From Pacificoceanicola sp048553275 (GTDB taxonomy: Bacteria > Pseudomonadota > Alphaproteobacteria > Rhodobacterales > Rhodobacteraceae): 64,000 nucleotides of DNA. A model generated the notes under the pieces. It was not told where the DNA came from, searched no databases, and was given only the letters and a program-made list of their open reading frames with translations. Numbering within the stretch: the stretch's first letter is position 1; the number at the start of each line of letters is the position of its first letter. The stretch covers positions 1 through 64,000 of the forward strand of contig NZ_JBLZMW010000021.1 in the NCBI RefSeq assembly GCF_048553275.1. Direction: 5' to 3'. Shown here in pieces: positions 8,051-17,275 of the stretch. Both the position numbers and the translations under genes were made by a program.

Positions 8051-10396
8051 TCAATTCAACTGCTGGTGCACCGTCTCCGTCAGATCCGTCAGTGAGAAGG
8101 GTTTGGGCAAAAAGACGGAATTCGGGATTTCTTCCCGCCCCTCGCCAAAGGCATCCTCGGCATAGCCCGAGACAAAGACAACGCTGACGTCAGGCCGTGT
8201 CTTGCGCGCCTCGCGCACCCAACTGGGACCATCCATGCCCGGCATGACCACGTCGGTGACAAAGATATCCACCGCCAGATTTTCATCTTCGAGCGTCGCC
8301 AAAGCCTCTTCCGCCGTTTCCGCCTCGATGACCGTGTAGCCGCGCAAACGCAGCGCCCGCGCCGCAAACGCGCGCACCGGAGCTTCATCCTCGACCAACA
8401 GCACCACGCCAGAGCCCTTCTCAGGCAGCTTGCGCGCTTCGGGTTCGGGCCTCGCCACTTGCGCCACCTCCGTCGGTTCGAAGGCCGGCAACAACAAGGT
8501 GAAACAGGTTCCCTGCCCGACCACGCTGTCCACGAAAATGAATCCGCCCGTCTGCTTCACGATGCCATAAACCGTCGACAGTCCAAGGCCCGTTCCCTCG
8601 CCCGGGCGCTTGGTGGTAAAAAACGGCTCGAAGACCTTCTGCAGCTTGTCCTTTGGAATGCCCGTGCCCTCGTCGGTGATCCGCACGGAGACATACGTGC
8701 CCGGCTCCACCACCGCCCGGTCACGCTCCAACGCCTCACGCAGGATACGCCGCTCGGTTTCCACGGTAATCTCGCCTCCGTCCGGCATGGCATCCCGCGC
8801 GTTGACAACAAGGTTGACGATAACCTGTTCCAACTGCCGCTTGTCACCGCGCACAGGCGGCAGCACCGGATCATGCCTGAGCCGAAGCGAAACCCGCTCG
8901 CCCACAAGCCGGTTCAGAAGATGCGTGAGGTCAGAAAGCGTATCGCGCAGATCCAGCACCTCCCGCCGCAGGTTCTGCTTGCGGGAAAACGCCAGAAGCT
9001 GGCCGACGAGCGAAGCCGCCCTGTTCGCGTTCTGATTGATCTGCACGAGGTCGCTGTAATCCGGATCGCCCTGATCGTGACGCAGCAACATCAGGTCACA
9101 ATGGCCGGAGATCGCAGTCAGCAAGTTGTTGAAATCATGCGCAACGCCACCGGCAAGCTGGCCGATCGCCTGCATCTTCTGGCTCTGGACGAATTGCATC
9201 TCCAATGTCTTCAGCTCGGTCGCGTCATTCAGAACGGCCACAAGGCAGGGTTTGCCTGCCTCTGTCACCTGCTTGAGCGTCACCTGGACATAAATTTCCT
9301 GATCCTCACGGGTCAGCCGAAGGAACTCGGATCTGTGCAGACCGCGGCCCTCGATTGCTTCCTGAAGCCAGTCAGTCAGCGCACGCCCGAGTCCCACCAT
9401 GTACTCTGCAAGATTGCCACCGCTGGTGGACTCCAGTGAAAGCATGCGCCGCGCTTCGGGATTGGCGCGCAGGATACAGCCTTCTGAATCGACCTTTACC
9501 AATGGCACCGGCAGATTGTCGAAACCACCATCGACCTCGCCGGACGCAGTCTCTTGCGGCGCTTTGTCAACGACAGGAACAAGACTGAGCTCTACCCGCC
9601 CGGCCCCGATTTCAGAGGCATGGAGCAGCATCGGCTCTGGTCCGCCGGACGTCAGAACCCGGTGCACACTTCCCGACCGCAACGGCATGTCGTCGATCAC
9701 CTCTTCGATGCGTTTGACGCGCTTTCCAGCCACTTCGCGCGCACGCGGGTTCATGTAGAGAACAGCGCCGTTGCGCCCGAGCGTGAGAACCGCCTGATCA
9801 TTGCGCGCGGCAGCGGCCTGCGCACCGTCTGGCTCAAGCCTCCAGAACACGATCGGCCCCGGCAGAATCCTTGTATAGACACAGAACCCCTCCGCGTGGC
9901 TGGTGATGTCTTCGACCGCGTACCCGTCCTTTTCGGCGCGGTTCTGCAGGCGGTAGATCACCCCTTCGGCACTGGCAAAAACATCGCGCAGAATCACTGC
10001 AAGCGGTGCACCATCAGCAACGGAGAACCGCGTACGGGCGGCTTTGTTGGCGCCGATAAGGCCGCCCTCGCCATCCGTGACGAAACAATAATCGGGATCG
10101 CCCTCGACCATATCGAGCAGGAGCGACGTGCGTCGCAGACGCCGCCAATCGGACAGCGCCTTGGTCAAAAGCCAGCCAAGCCCGAGACTGCCCATCGCGC
10201 CGGTCGCGCCAAGCAAGGAGGTTCGCATCACCCCTTGTGGCACAAACCACGACGCAACAAGCGCCGCGGCGGCCATCATCAGCATCGCAAAGGCGCCATA
10301 TCGAAAGGCGAGGCCAAGGCCCTGATCGCTCTCTTGGTAAGATGTAGCGGTCAAATTCCGACTCCCATGGCGAATCTTGCGTTTGATTAAAAACAC
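8051..10396 (-). CDS. cckA: Hybrid sensor histidine kinase CckA
   Basis: A 781-residue membrane hybrid kinase. Two transmembrane segments lie at about 33-53 and 60-80, then PAS-like regions to about residue 390. The HisKA domain has the phospho-acceptor H420 in GGVAHDFNNLL, and the HATPase has NARDAMPDGG and GEGTGLGLSTVYG. A C-terminal receiver carries D715 (FVTDVVMPGMDG). The NxN and receiver sequences match the CckA family, which feeds phosphate through ChpT to CtrA in the alphaproteobacterial cell-cycle and motility network. The start is GTG at 10396 with AAGG upstream. Confidence 0.93.
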   Translation of the reverse strand: MFLIKRKIRHGSRNLTATSYQESDQGLGLAFRYGAFAMLMMAAAALVASWFVPQGVMRTSLLGATGAMGSLGLGWLLTKALSDWRRLRRTSLLLDMVEGDPDYCFVTDGEGGLIGANKAARTRFSVADGAPLAVILRDVFASAEGVIYRLQNRAEKDGYAVEDITSHAEGFCVYTRILPGPIVFWRLEPDGAQAAAARNDQAVLTLGRNGAVLYMNPRAREVAGKRVKRIEEVIDDMPLRSGSVHRVLTSGGPEPMLLHASEIGAGRVELSLVPVVDKAPQETASGEVDGGFDNLPVPLVKVDSEGCILRANPEARRMLSLESTSGGNLAEYMVGLGRALTDWLQEAIEGRGLHRSEFLRLTREDQEIYVQVTLKQVTEAGKPCLVAVLNDATELKTLEMQFVQSQKMQAIGQLAGGVAHDFNNLLTAISGHCDLMLLRHDQGDPDYSDLVQINQNANRAASLVGQLLAFSRKQNLRREVLDLRDTLSDLTHLLNRLVGERVSLRLRHDPVLPPVRGDKRQLEQVIVNLVVNARDAMPDGGEITVETERRILREALERDRAVVEPGTYVSVRITDEGTGIPKDKLQKVFEPFFTTKRPGEGTGLGLSTVYGIVKQTGGFIFVDSVVGQGTCFTLLLPAFEPTEVAQVARPEPEARKLPEKGSGVVLLVEDEAPVRAFAARALRLRGYTVIEAETAEEALATLEDENLAVDIFVTDVVMPGMDGPSWVREARKTRPDVSVVFVSGYAEDAFGEGREEIPNSVFLPKPFSLTDLTETVHQQLN

Positions 10397-10469
10397 CCGA
10401 GCCTTAATCGCTGGTTAACCGATTTTACGAAACACCCTTAAATTGCAATATACCGGGAAAATTCGCAAC

Positions 10470-11621
10470 CTATGGTGCACGAAGACAGGCAACGAAAAAA
10501 CCATCGCCCCCATCGGAGGGCAAAAATTGCCGCGTTGCAAGGGCTTTCCAGCCCGGATTTTGTTCATGAAATATTTGGGTTTGGCCGGCATTTTCCTCGG
10601 ACAGCACCGAACATGTGGCATAGGCAAGGACTCCGCCGGGCGCGACCAAGCCGGCACAGGTCTGCAAAATTTCTGCCTGTGTCCGGCACAGGTCTTCGAG
10701 CGCCTCCGGCGTCAGTCGCCATTTTCCCTCCGGGGAGCGCCGCCACGCGCCGCTGCCGGAACAGGGAGCATCGGCGAAGACAAGATCATAAGGGCCCGTC
10801 GGCCGACCCACCTGCTGCACCGGGACGCCCGCCCGCGCCGCGCGCGGCGCCAGATCGGACATTCGCTTCGGGTCCGCGTCATGCACGTCAATCCGTGTGC
10901 CCGGAATGCGGGCCCCCATGGCAAGGGTCTTGCCGCCGCCGCCCGCGCAATAATCGAGGACCCGCATTCCGGGCTCCAGCGGCAGGAAATCGACCACGGC
11001 CTGGCTCGCCGCGTCCTGCAGTTCCACCAAACCATCGGTGAAAGCCGTACTCCGCGCCACCTGCCGCGCACCGTCCATCACCGCCAGAGCGGTCCGCGAC
11101 AGCCCATGCGGCAGAGCCACGACCCCGTCCTGATCAAGGGCCGCAATCGCGCCTTCGACGTCTGACTTCAAAGTGTTGACCCGCAGAAAAACCGACGCGC
11201 GACCCTGCAGCGCCCGGGCCGTTGCCCCAGCCTGCTCGCCCAGGCTCGCTTCAAACCGAGCGCCTATCCAATCGGGCACATCCCAGGCTTCGAACCCATC
11301 CGGCGCGCGCCCCGCGCCATCCGCAGCGCCAAGCGGTTCCGGCGCATGACGTCCGCCCACGAACATTGTGTCCAGATCAATACCCTGCAAGCGCAGCAGG
11401 CCCAATACCCGCGCGCGGCCGGTCTCGCCACCGCCTAGCGCGGCGCAGCTGCGCCAGCGCCGCAGCACATCAAACACAAGATCGCGCACCGCCGCACGGT
11501 CCTTGGACCCGGCATAACGCGCGCCGCGCGCCCAATTGGTCAACGCCCGCTCAGCGGCCTCGCCCATGGCAATCCGGTCAATGATTTCGATGGCGGTCTG
11601 AATGCGCGCGGCGGGTTGCAT
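10470..11621 (-). CDS. RsmB/NOP-family rRNA (cytosine-C5) methyltransferase
   Basis: A 383-residue protein. The N-terminal part looks like the NusB-like domain of RsmB (NWARGARYAGSKDRAAVRDLVFDVLRRW). The SAM-binding motif is DYCAGGGGKTLAMG. Both conserved cysteines of the m5C mechanism are present, in DAPCSGSGAWRR and YATCSVL. The start at 11621 is preceded by CAGGAGAGAG. It probably methylates 16S rRNA; the exact position is not readable. Confidence 0.88.
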   Translation of the reverse strand: MQPAARIQTAIEIIDRIAMGEAAERALTNWARGARYAGSKDRAAVRDLVFDVLRRWRSCAALGGGETGRARVLGLLRLQGIDLDTMFVGGRHAPEPLGAADGAGRAPDGFEAWDVPDWIGARFEASLGEQAGATARALQGRASVFLRVNTLKSDVEGAIAALDQDGVVALPHGLSRTALAVMDGARQVARSTAFTDGLVELQDAASQAVVDFLPLEPGMRVLDYCAGGGGKTLAMGARIPGTRIDVHDADPKRMSDLAPRAARAGVPVQQVGRPTGPYDLVFADAPCSGSGAWRRSPEGKWRLTPEALEDLCRTQAEILQTCAGLVAPGGVLAYATCSVLSEENAGQTQIFHEQNPGWKALATRQFLPSDGGDGFFVACLRAP

Positions 11622-11678
11622 GGGCTCTCTCCTGTAAAACCCCGCCGATGTGACGCAAGCGGCGCAGCCTGTCCAGCC

Positions 11679-12389
11679 TCAGCGCACGTGCAACAGCTTG
11701 CGATAGCGCTTCTGCGCGCCTTCCAGATGCAACCGCATGGCACTTGCCGCTGCCTCCGCATCCTGTTCGAGGATCGCATCGACAATCCTTCGGTGCTCTT
11801 CGTCGATAAACGCCAGGTAGCTGTCAGGTGCCCGCACCCCGGAGCCCTTCTGCAGCGCCTTTCGGGGGATCGCCGCCGCGCCCAACATGCGCAGCACCTC
11901 GGCGAAGCGTGGATTGTTGGTCGCCTCGGCAATCGCAATGTGAAAGGCGAAATCCGCTTCCGACGTGGTCTCATGTGCCTGCACCCGGCGGCTGACCTCG
12001 CTTGCAGCCTCAAAGATACTTTCGATCTGCACCGCAGAGCGCCGCACCGCCGCGATCCGCGCACTTTCGACCTCGATCGCAGTGCGCAGTTCGAGCACCT
12101 CGATCACCGAGGACACGCGGTCGAAATCGACGTCGGTAAAGGCCAGGCCGTTGTCGATGCTGTCCCGGACGACGAACACACCGGCGCCGCGCCGGGGCTC
12201 AACCAGCCCATCCGCACGCAGCGAGGCCACCGCCTCGCGCACCACCGTGCGGCTGACCCCGTATTCCTCGCAGAGCCGCGCTTCGCTCGGCAATCGGGAC
12301 CCGAGCGCGAACTCTCCACCAAGGATCCGCGCCGAGAGCGCCTCCTTCGTCGAATGCACCAACGTGCCGCCTTGCGCCCTGATCTCCAC
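11679..12389 (-). CDS. GntR/FadR-type regulator of the uronate/aldarate locus
   Basis: A 236-residue regulator. The winged helix lies near the N-terminus (SRLPSEARLCEEYGVSRTVVREAVASLRADGLVEPRRGAGVFV) and an FCD ligand domain fills the rest (ELRTAIEVESARIAA, DFAFHIAIAEATNN, DEEHRRIVDAI), with histidines and an aspartate placed to bind a metal. The start is GTG at 12389 because AGGAGG lies 6 nt upstream. It is the last gene of the left arm, 28 nt after galactarate dehydratase. FadR-type proteins such as UxuR, ExuR and GguR control hexuronate and aldarate use elsewhere, so it most likely controls this locus. Confidence 0.87.
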   Translation of the reverse strand: MEIRAQGGTLVHSTKEALSARILGGEFALGSRLPSEARLCEEYGVSRTVVREAVASLRADGLVEPRRGAGVFVVRDSIDNGLAFTDVDFDRVSSVIEVLELRTAIEVESARIAAVRRSAVQIESIFEAASEVSRRVQAHETTSEADFAFHIAIAEATNNPRFAEVLRMLGAAAIPRKALQKGSGVRAPDSYLAFIDEEHRRIVDAILEQDAEAAASAMRLHLEGAQKRYRKLLHVR

Positions 12390-12417
12390 GGTCGTTCCTC
12401 CTGAAAACAATCAGCCC

Positions 12418-13932
12418 TTATGTCACCGGAGCGGGGTTGAACAAGGCCAAAGCGTTGTACAATCCCAGCGCCTCCGCCTTGGTCGCCTCACCACTGGCGG
12501 CGCGCAGGATGTGCTCGAACACCCGTTGTCCCATCTCTTCGATCGTCACCGCGCCGGTCGCAATCGGCCCGGCATCAATGTCCATCAGATCGTGCCAGCG
12601 CCGCGCGAGATCGCTGCGCGTCGCCACCTTGAGCGTCGGCAGAGCAGCGAGATTATACGGTGTGCCGCGCCCTGTGGTAAAGATGTGCAGCGTCGCCCCC
12701 GCCGCCAGCTGCAGCGTGCCGCAGATGAAATCACTGGCCGGGGTCGCACAGTAAAGCAGCCCCTTGTCCCGTGCCCGCTCGCCGGGCGGAACCACCGCCA
12801 TGATCGGAGCGTTGCCACTCTTGACGATGCTGCCCATGGCTTTCTCGACGATATTGGACAGCCCGCCGGCCTTGTTTCCCGGCGTGGTGTTCGCAGCCCG
12901 GTCGACACCGCTGCGCGCGAGATAATCGTCATACCAACTCAGCTCGCGTATGATGTCGTGCGCCACGGCTTCGGTGTGCGCACGCGCGGTCAACTGCGCA
13001 ATGCCGTCGCGCACTTCGGTGTTTTCCGAGAACATCACCGTGCCACCTGCCCGCACGATCAGCTCCGCCGCCGCGCCAAGCGCAGGGTTCGCCGTCACAC
13101 CGGAAAACGCATCCGAGCCGCCGCACTGCATCCCGACCACGAGATCCGACGCCGGACAACACTCCCTGCGCCGTGCGTTCAAAGCCTCGAGATGCACCTC
13201 CGCCTCGGCCATGATCCGTTCGATCATCGGCTCGAACCCGTCCTCTTCCTGCAAGGTCACCAGCGCCGCCTCGGGCAGTTGCAACAAGGCCGGCTGCAGT
13301 TTTTCACAGCCCAAGGACACCACCAACGCCCGACCGCCGAAATTCGGGTTCTTTGCAATATTCGACAATGTCCGGATCGGGATCACCGCCTCAGCCGCGT
13401 CAATCGCTACGCCGCAGCCATAGATATGCTCCAGCGCAACAACACCATCGACATTCGGATAACGCGGCAAAAGCGTATCGCGAATGCGCCGCACCGCGTG
13501 TTCCACCACGCCCGCAACACATTGCACCGTCGTCGTCACCGCCAGCAGGTTGCGCGTGCCCACCGAGCCATCGGCATTGCGATAGCCTTGAAACGTCGCC
13601 TCGACCGGCGCGCCGAGATCAACCCGGCGTGTCGCCATCGGCAAGGCGTCCAGCCCCGGCGCCTCCGGCAAGCCACTGTTGTGCTCATTGACCCAGGATC
13701 CGGCGGTCAGATCCTCTGCAGCGATGCCAATGATCACGTCATAGCGCCGCACCGCATCGCCCGCCTTCAGATCGACAAGCGCCACCTTGTGACCCTGCGG
13801 AACCCGGCTCTGAAGGCGTACGCCCATCGCCTCCGCCCCCGCTGGCAGCCCGTCATCGTTAACCACGATGGCCACATTGTCGTTTGGATGCACCCGGATT
13901 AGGCGCGCAGGAGTCGTCATCGTTCCATCCAT
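12418..13932 (-). CDS. garD: Galactarate dehydratase (UxaA/GarD family)
   Basis: A 504-residue protein. The N-terminal SAF-like domain (VALVDLKAGDAVRRYDVIIG) is followed by a UxaA-type catalytic region with GYRNADGSVGTRN and LGCEKLQP; the latter is typical of galactarate dehydratase rather than altronate dehydratase. It would dehydrate meso-galactarate to 5-dehydro-4-deoxyglucarate. The ATG at 13932 shares one base with the stop of glucarate dehydratase (TGATG); a second ATG four codons later is also possible. Its product is the substrate of the dehydratase at 27330. Confidence 0.88.
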   Translation of the reverse strand: MDGTMTTPARLIRVHPNDNVAIVVNDDGLPAGAEAMGVRLQSRVPQGHKVALVDLKAGDAVRRYDVIIGIAAEDLTAGSWVNEHNSGLPEAPGLDALPMATRRVDLGAPVEATFQGYRNADGSVGTRNLLAVTTTVQCVAGVVEHAVRRIRDTLLPRYPNVDGVVALEHIYGCGVAIDAAEAVIPIRTLSNIAKNPNFGGRALVVSLGCEKLQPALLQLPEAALVTLQEEDGFEPMIERIMAEAEVHLEALNARRRECCPASDLVVGMQCGGSDAFSGVTANPALGAAAELIVRAGGTVMFSENTEVRDGIAQLTARAHTEAVAHDIIRELSWYDDYLARSGVDRAANTTPGNKAGGLSNIVEKAMGSIVKSGNAPIMAVVPPGERARDKGLLYCATPASDFICGTLQLAAGATLHIFTTGRGTPYNLAALPTLKVATRSDLARRWHDLMDIDAGPIATGAVTIEEMGQRVFEHILRAASGEATKAEALGLYNALALFNPAPVT

Positions 13933-15176
13933 CAGAATTTCGGTCTTTCAAAGGTCCACTCCGGCCAATGCTTTCGCATCTCCGTTTCGTCGTCGCGGTG
14001 TGTGTATCCGCAGTCGAGATAATTCTGATGCAGCCGCTTCAGCGCCGCCCGATCCAGTGTCACCCCAAGCCCGGGCCCCTCGGGCACCGTGACACAGCCG
14101 CCTTCGATCTTCAGCTTTCCGCCTTCGATCACCTCATCGGTCTGCCACGGGTAATGCGTGTCGCAATCATAGGTCAGGTTCGGCGTCGCGGCGGCCAGAT
14201 GCGTCATCGCGGCCAGAGAAATGCCCATGTGGCTGTTGGAATGCATCGACAGGCCAAGACCCCAGATCCGGCAAATCTCCGCCAAATCGCGCGAGGCCTT
14301 CAGCCCGCCCCAATAATGGTGATCGCTCAGGATCACGCGAAAGGCATCCTGCGCCATGTTCGGCGGCAGATGCTCCTGCGCGACCACATACATATTGGTG
14401 GCAAGCGGTATTTCGGTTCGGGCCTGCACCTGCGCGTTGCCTTCAATGCCCACGGTGGGATCTTCGAGATATTCGATCAACCCTTCGAGGCGGGGCAAAT
14501 ACTTGAGCGTCGTCTCGACTGTCCAGCCCCCGTTCGGGTCAATCCTCAGCGGTGCCTTGGGGAACCGCGCACGCAGCGCCTCCAGCCCGGCGATCTCCTC
14601 CTCCGGCGGCAGGATACCCGCCTTGAGCTTGATCGCCTCGAACCCATAAGTGTCGAGAAAGCGCTCCGCCTCTCCCACCAGCTGCTCGGGCGTCAGAACC
14701 GCGCCCCACTCATCCGCCGCTTGCCCGGCGTGGCCTGCAAACTTGTAGAACAAATAGGCGGAAAACGGGACTTTTTCGCGCACTTTGCCCCCCAGCAGGT
14801 CACAAACCGGATGATCAAAGGCCTTTCCGAGCGCATCCCACATGGCCACCTCGATCGCGGCGACAACCCGCGGCAGAAGGGCCTCCTGCCCCATGTAACC
14901 GGTCAGATTGCCAACCACACTCGCCCGCGCCTTCGCCCACAGCGCATTGAGATCGGTCACCGTGATCCCCCGCAAGGACGGCGCCAACGCTTCCACTGCG
15001 TCGATCAGCTTGCGGGTGCCATAGCTCTCCCCAAGACCGATCACACCGTCCTCGGTCTCCACTTCGATCACCGAGCGCAGCGCAAACGGTTGGTGGCAGC
15101 CAGCGTTGTTCAGCAGCGGCGGATCATAGAATGCGATGGGCGTGATGCGTACATCGGCGATGCGAAGGTCAGTCAT
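13932..15176 (-). CDS. gudD: Glucarate dehydratase (enolase superfamily)
   Basis: A 414-residue protein. The motifs follow the glucarate dehydratase subgroup: K183-L-K185, metal ligands D213 (RIDPNGG), E238 (YLEDPT) and N261, then D285 (ILSDHHYWGGLKAS) and H312 (MHSNSHMGISLAAMTHLAA) as the second acid/base pair. It would convert D-glucarate, and perhaps L-idarate, to 5-dehydro-4-deoxyglucarate. The start at 15176 has AGAGG upstream. It is somewhat shorter than the E. coli enzyme (about 446 residues), mostly at the N-terminus. Confidence 0.92.
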   Translation of the reverse strand: MTDLRIADVRITPIAFYDPPLLNNAGCHQPFALRSVIEVETEDGVIGLGESYGTRKLIDAVEALAPSLRGITVTDLNALWAKARASVVGNLTGYMGQEALLPRVVAAIEVAMWDALGKAFDHPVCDLLGGKVREKVPFSAYLFYKFAGHAGQAADEWGAVLTPEQLVGEAERFLDTYGFEAIKLKAGILPPEEEIAGLEALRARFPKAPLRIDPNGGWTVETTLKYLPRLEGLIEYLEDPTVGIEGNAQVQARTEIPLATNMYVVAQEHLPPNMAQDAFRVILSDHHYWGGLKASRDLAEICRIWGLGLSMHSNSHMGISLAAMTHLAAATPNLTYDCDTHYPWQTDEVIEGGKLKIEGGCVTVPEGPGLGVTLDRAALKRLHQNYLDCGYTHRDDETEMRKHWPEWTFERPKF

Positions 15177-15257
15177 TTTGCCTCTCATGCCCGTGCCTGT
15201 GGCAGGCATCGGGCCAGTTTGGATATTTGCACAGAGAAGAAGAGCGGGGCCGCGCCC

Positions 15258-16406
15258 TCAGACCAGATGCGTTTCGATATAATCGAGGTTGAGATCCTGC
15301 CCGAGCCCCGGCTCCTCGCGCCCATGCACGTAGCCGTCACCATCCATCTCGTCGTCGATGCGGTTCTGATATTCCTTCGGCTTGTCATAGTCGATGAAGG
15401 GATGCAGCAGGCCGCGTTCGTAGAAACTTGTGTTGTGGATCGCAAGCGCGACGCTGAGATTGCCAGCGCCGGTGCCGTGCATTTCGCAGGACATGTGAAA
15501 GCTTTCGGCCATGTTCGCAGCCTTCATCGATGGCGTGATGCCGCCCACGTCCCAAACGCCGCAGCGCACCAGATCGACCGCGTCGGCCTTCACGTACTCG
15601 GCGCGGATCCAGTGTTTCCCGGTCATCGTCTCCGGTCCGAGGATATTGAGATCGCAGCTTTCGCGCAGCCATTTGTAGGAAGAAATCGACGCCTCCTCCA
15701 TCGGCTCTTCCATCCAGCGGAAATCCAGCTCGGCCAGTTTGCGCGCCAGCCAGAGCGTATCGGTGCGTGAATAGAAATGGTGAGGGTCGAGCATCAGTGG
15801 CACATCCGGGCCCACCGCTTCGCGCACGGCGGCGCAGGCGGCATAGTCCTTCTTCGGGCTTGGCGCACCCGGCATAGGGGGCATCCAGCCGTGCAGCTTG
15901 ACCGCCTTGTAGCCACGCTCCTTGACCATCCATTCGGCAAACCGTGCGTAATCCTCCGGCGTCGCCAACCCGTTTGCCAGATCGTCGCCGCACATGGTCG
16001 AGCCATAGGCCAGGATCTTCGGTCGCGCGCCGCCGAGCAGTTTCCACACCGGCTGGCCGCAGATCTTGCCCTTGAGATCCCAGAGCGCGAGGTCCACCGC
16101 CGTCAGGGTCCGGTCGCTCAACTGGCCACCCGACAAACGCTGCCATTCGTAGATCCGATACCACAGCGCCTCTGTCACCATTGGGTCCCGGCCGATCAGG
16201 TTCGGCCTGATGAACCTTTCCAGCAGAGCTTCGCGCACTTCGGCCGGACGGCAGATTACGCGCCCCTCGCTGCCGTCGTCGCAGGTGATGGTCAGCAAGG
16301 CGCTTGTTGTCTGGCTCTCCGGCCCCGGATGGCCGTGGCCATCACTGTCGCGCACGGTGTTCGAGCTGTGGGTGAAAACCTTGGCGGTCACCGATGAAAT
16401 CTTCAT
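15258..16406 (-). CDS. Enolase-superfamily acid-sugar dehydratase with a KxH motif
   Basis: A 382-residue mandelate racemase/muconate lactonizing enzyme family member. Metal ligands appear to be D207 (LMLDPHH), E233 (MEEPME) and E259 (GPETMTG). Acid/base candidates are K170 and H172 (VKLHGW) on the second strand, plus D286 and H310 (CEMHGTGAGN). The KxH pair differs from the KxK of glucarate dehydratase, so the substrate is probably a different acid sugar in the same pathway. The start overlaps the stop of the upstream hydrolase (ATGA). No specific name is justified. Confidence 0.78.
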   Translation of the reverse strand: MKISSVTAKVFTHSSNTVRDSDGHGHPGPESQTTSALLTITCDDGSEGRVICRPAEVREALLERFIRPNLIGRDPMVTEALWYRIYEWQRLSGGQLSDRTLTAVDLALWDLKGKICGQPVWKLLGGARPKILAYGSTMCGDDLANGLATPEDYARFAEWMVKERGYKAVKLHGWMPPMPGAPSPKKDYAACAAVREAVGPDVPLMLDPHHFYSRTDTLWLARKLAELDFRWMEEPMEEASISSYKWLRESCDLNILGPETMTGKHWIRAEYVKADAVDLVRCGVWDVGGITPSMKAANMAESFHMSCEMHGTGAGNLSVALAIHNTSFYERGLLHPFIDYDKPKEYQNRIDDEMDGDGYVHGREEPGLGQDLNLDYIETHLV

Positions 16407-17275
16407 GTCATCTCCGGTTCTATGATGTGTCTGAGAGCCTTGGCCGCGCGGCTCAGGCAGATGTCAGCGGCGGGAATCAACCGTCCGCGATTGATGAACC
16501 CATGGGTCACCCCAGGTTCGATGTGCAGGGTGTTCGGCACCCCGGCCTCGGTCAGCCTGGAAGCCAGCCGCCGTGAATCGTCGGCCAAGACGTCAAGCTC
16601 AGCGGCGATGATTTCGCAGCGCGGCATGCCGCGCAAATCGCCCTTGAGCGGCACCAGACGCGGATCGTTCCGATACATCTCTTCGGGATCATAGAGCGAG
16701 AACAGCTCCTGCATCCGCGCCCGGGTAAGGCCGAAGCCTTCTGCGTATTCGTAATAGCTTTGCGTGTCGAAGTCGTCTCCGCAGACCGGGTAGAAAAGCA
16801 GCAGCACCGCCAGCGGTCCGCCCTCGGAGAGCGCACAGGCCAGCGCCAGATTGCCCCCTGCCGAAGCCCCGCCAAGCGCGACGCGCTCTGGCTGGAACCC
16901 AAGCCCTCCGCCGCGCAGCCAGCGCAGCGCCGCGCAGCAATCACTGAGCCCTGCCGGAAACGGATGCTCCGGCGCCAGACGGTAGGACACCGACAGAACG
17001 GACCAGCCGCCCTCCGCCGCCAGCGCTGCACAGGCGCGCTCGTTCAGGTCGATCGAGCCACCGGTCCATCCGCCGCCATGCATGAACAACAGCACCGGCG
17101 CGTGCTCTGCGCCGCGATAGAGCCGCGCCGCCTGGGTCTGCCCCGCGCCGCCCGGCACCGTGAGATCGACGGTCGGCACGGCGGCGGCCCCCTCCGCCCA
17201 GAACGCCGCTGCCTCTTTCGGCGAGGCAAACCCCTGGTTTCGGCGCATCGCGTCTTCGACACCTTCGGCGAACAT
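16403..17275 (-). CDS. Alpha/beta hydrolase of the hormone-sensitive lipase type
   Basis: A 290-residue cytoplasmic esterase-like protein. The oxyanion motif is MHGGGW, the nucleophile lies in GGASAGGN, and the acid and histidine are likely in AAELDVLADD and GVTHGF. It starts directly after the stop of the ABC ATPase (TAA then ATG) and ends in an ATGA overlap with the KxH dehydratase, so it is translationally embedded in the catabolic operon. It may remove acetyl, methyl or aromatic esters from imported uronate sugars, or open a lactone; this is inference. Confidence 0.8.
   Translation of the reverse strand: MFAEGVEDAMRRNQGFASPKEAAAFWAEGAAAVPTVDLTVPGGAGQTQAARLYRGAEHAPVLLFMHGGGWTGGSIDLNERACAALAAEGGWSVLSVSYRLAPEHPFPAGLSDCCAALRWLRGGGLGFQPERVALGGASAGGNLALACALSEGGPLAVLLLFYPVCGDDFDTQSYYEYAEGFGLTRARMQELFSLYDPEEMYRNDPRLVPLKGDLRGMPRCEIIAAELDVLADDSRRLASRLTEAGVPNTLHIEPGVTHGFINRGRLIPAADICLSRAAKALRHIIEPEMT

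Noticed and set aside
13884..15770. A 628-codon frame antisense to glucarate dehydratase
   Set aside because: No family features; it mirrors a confident gene.
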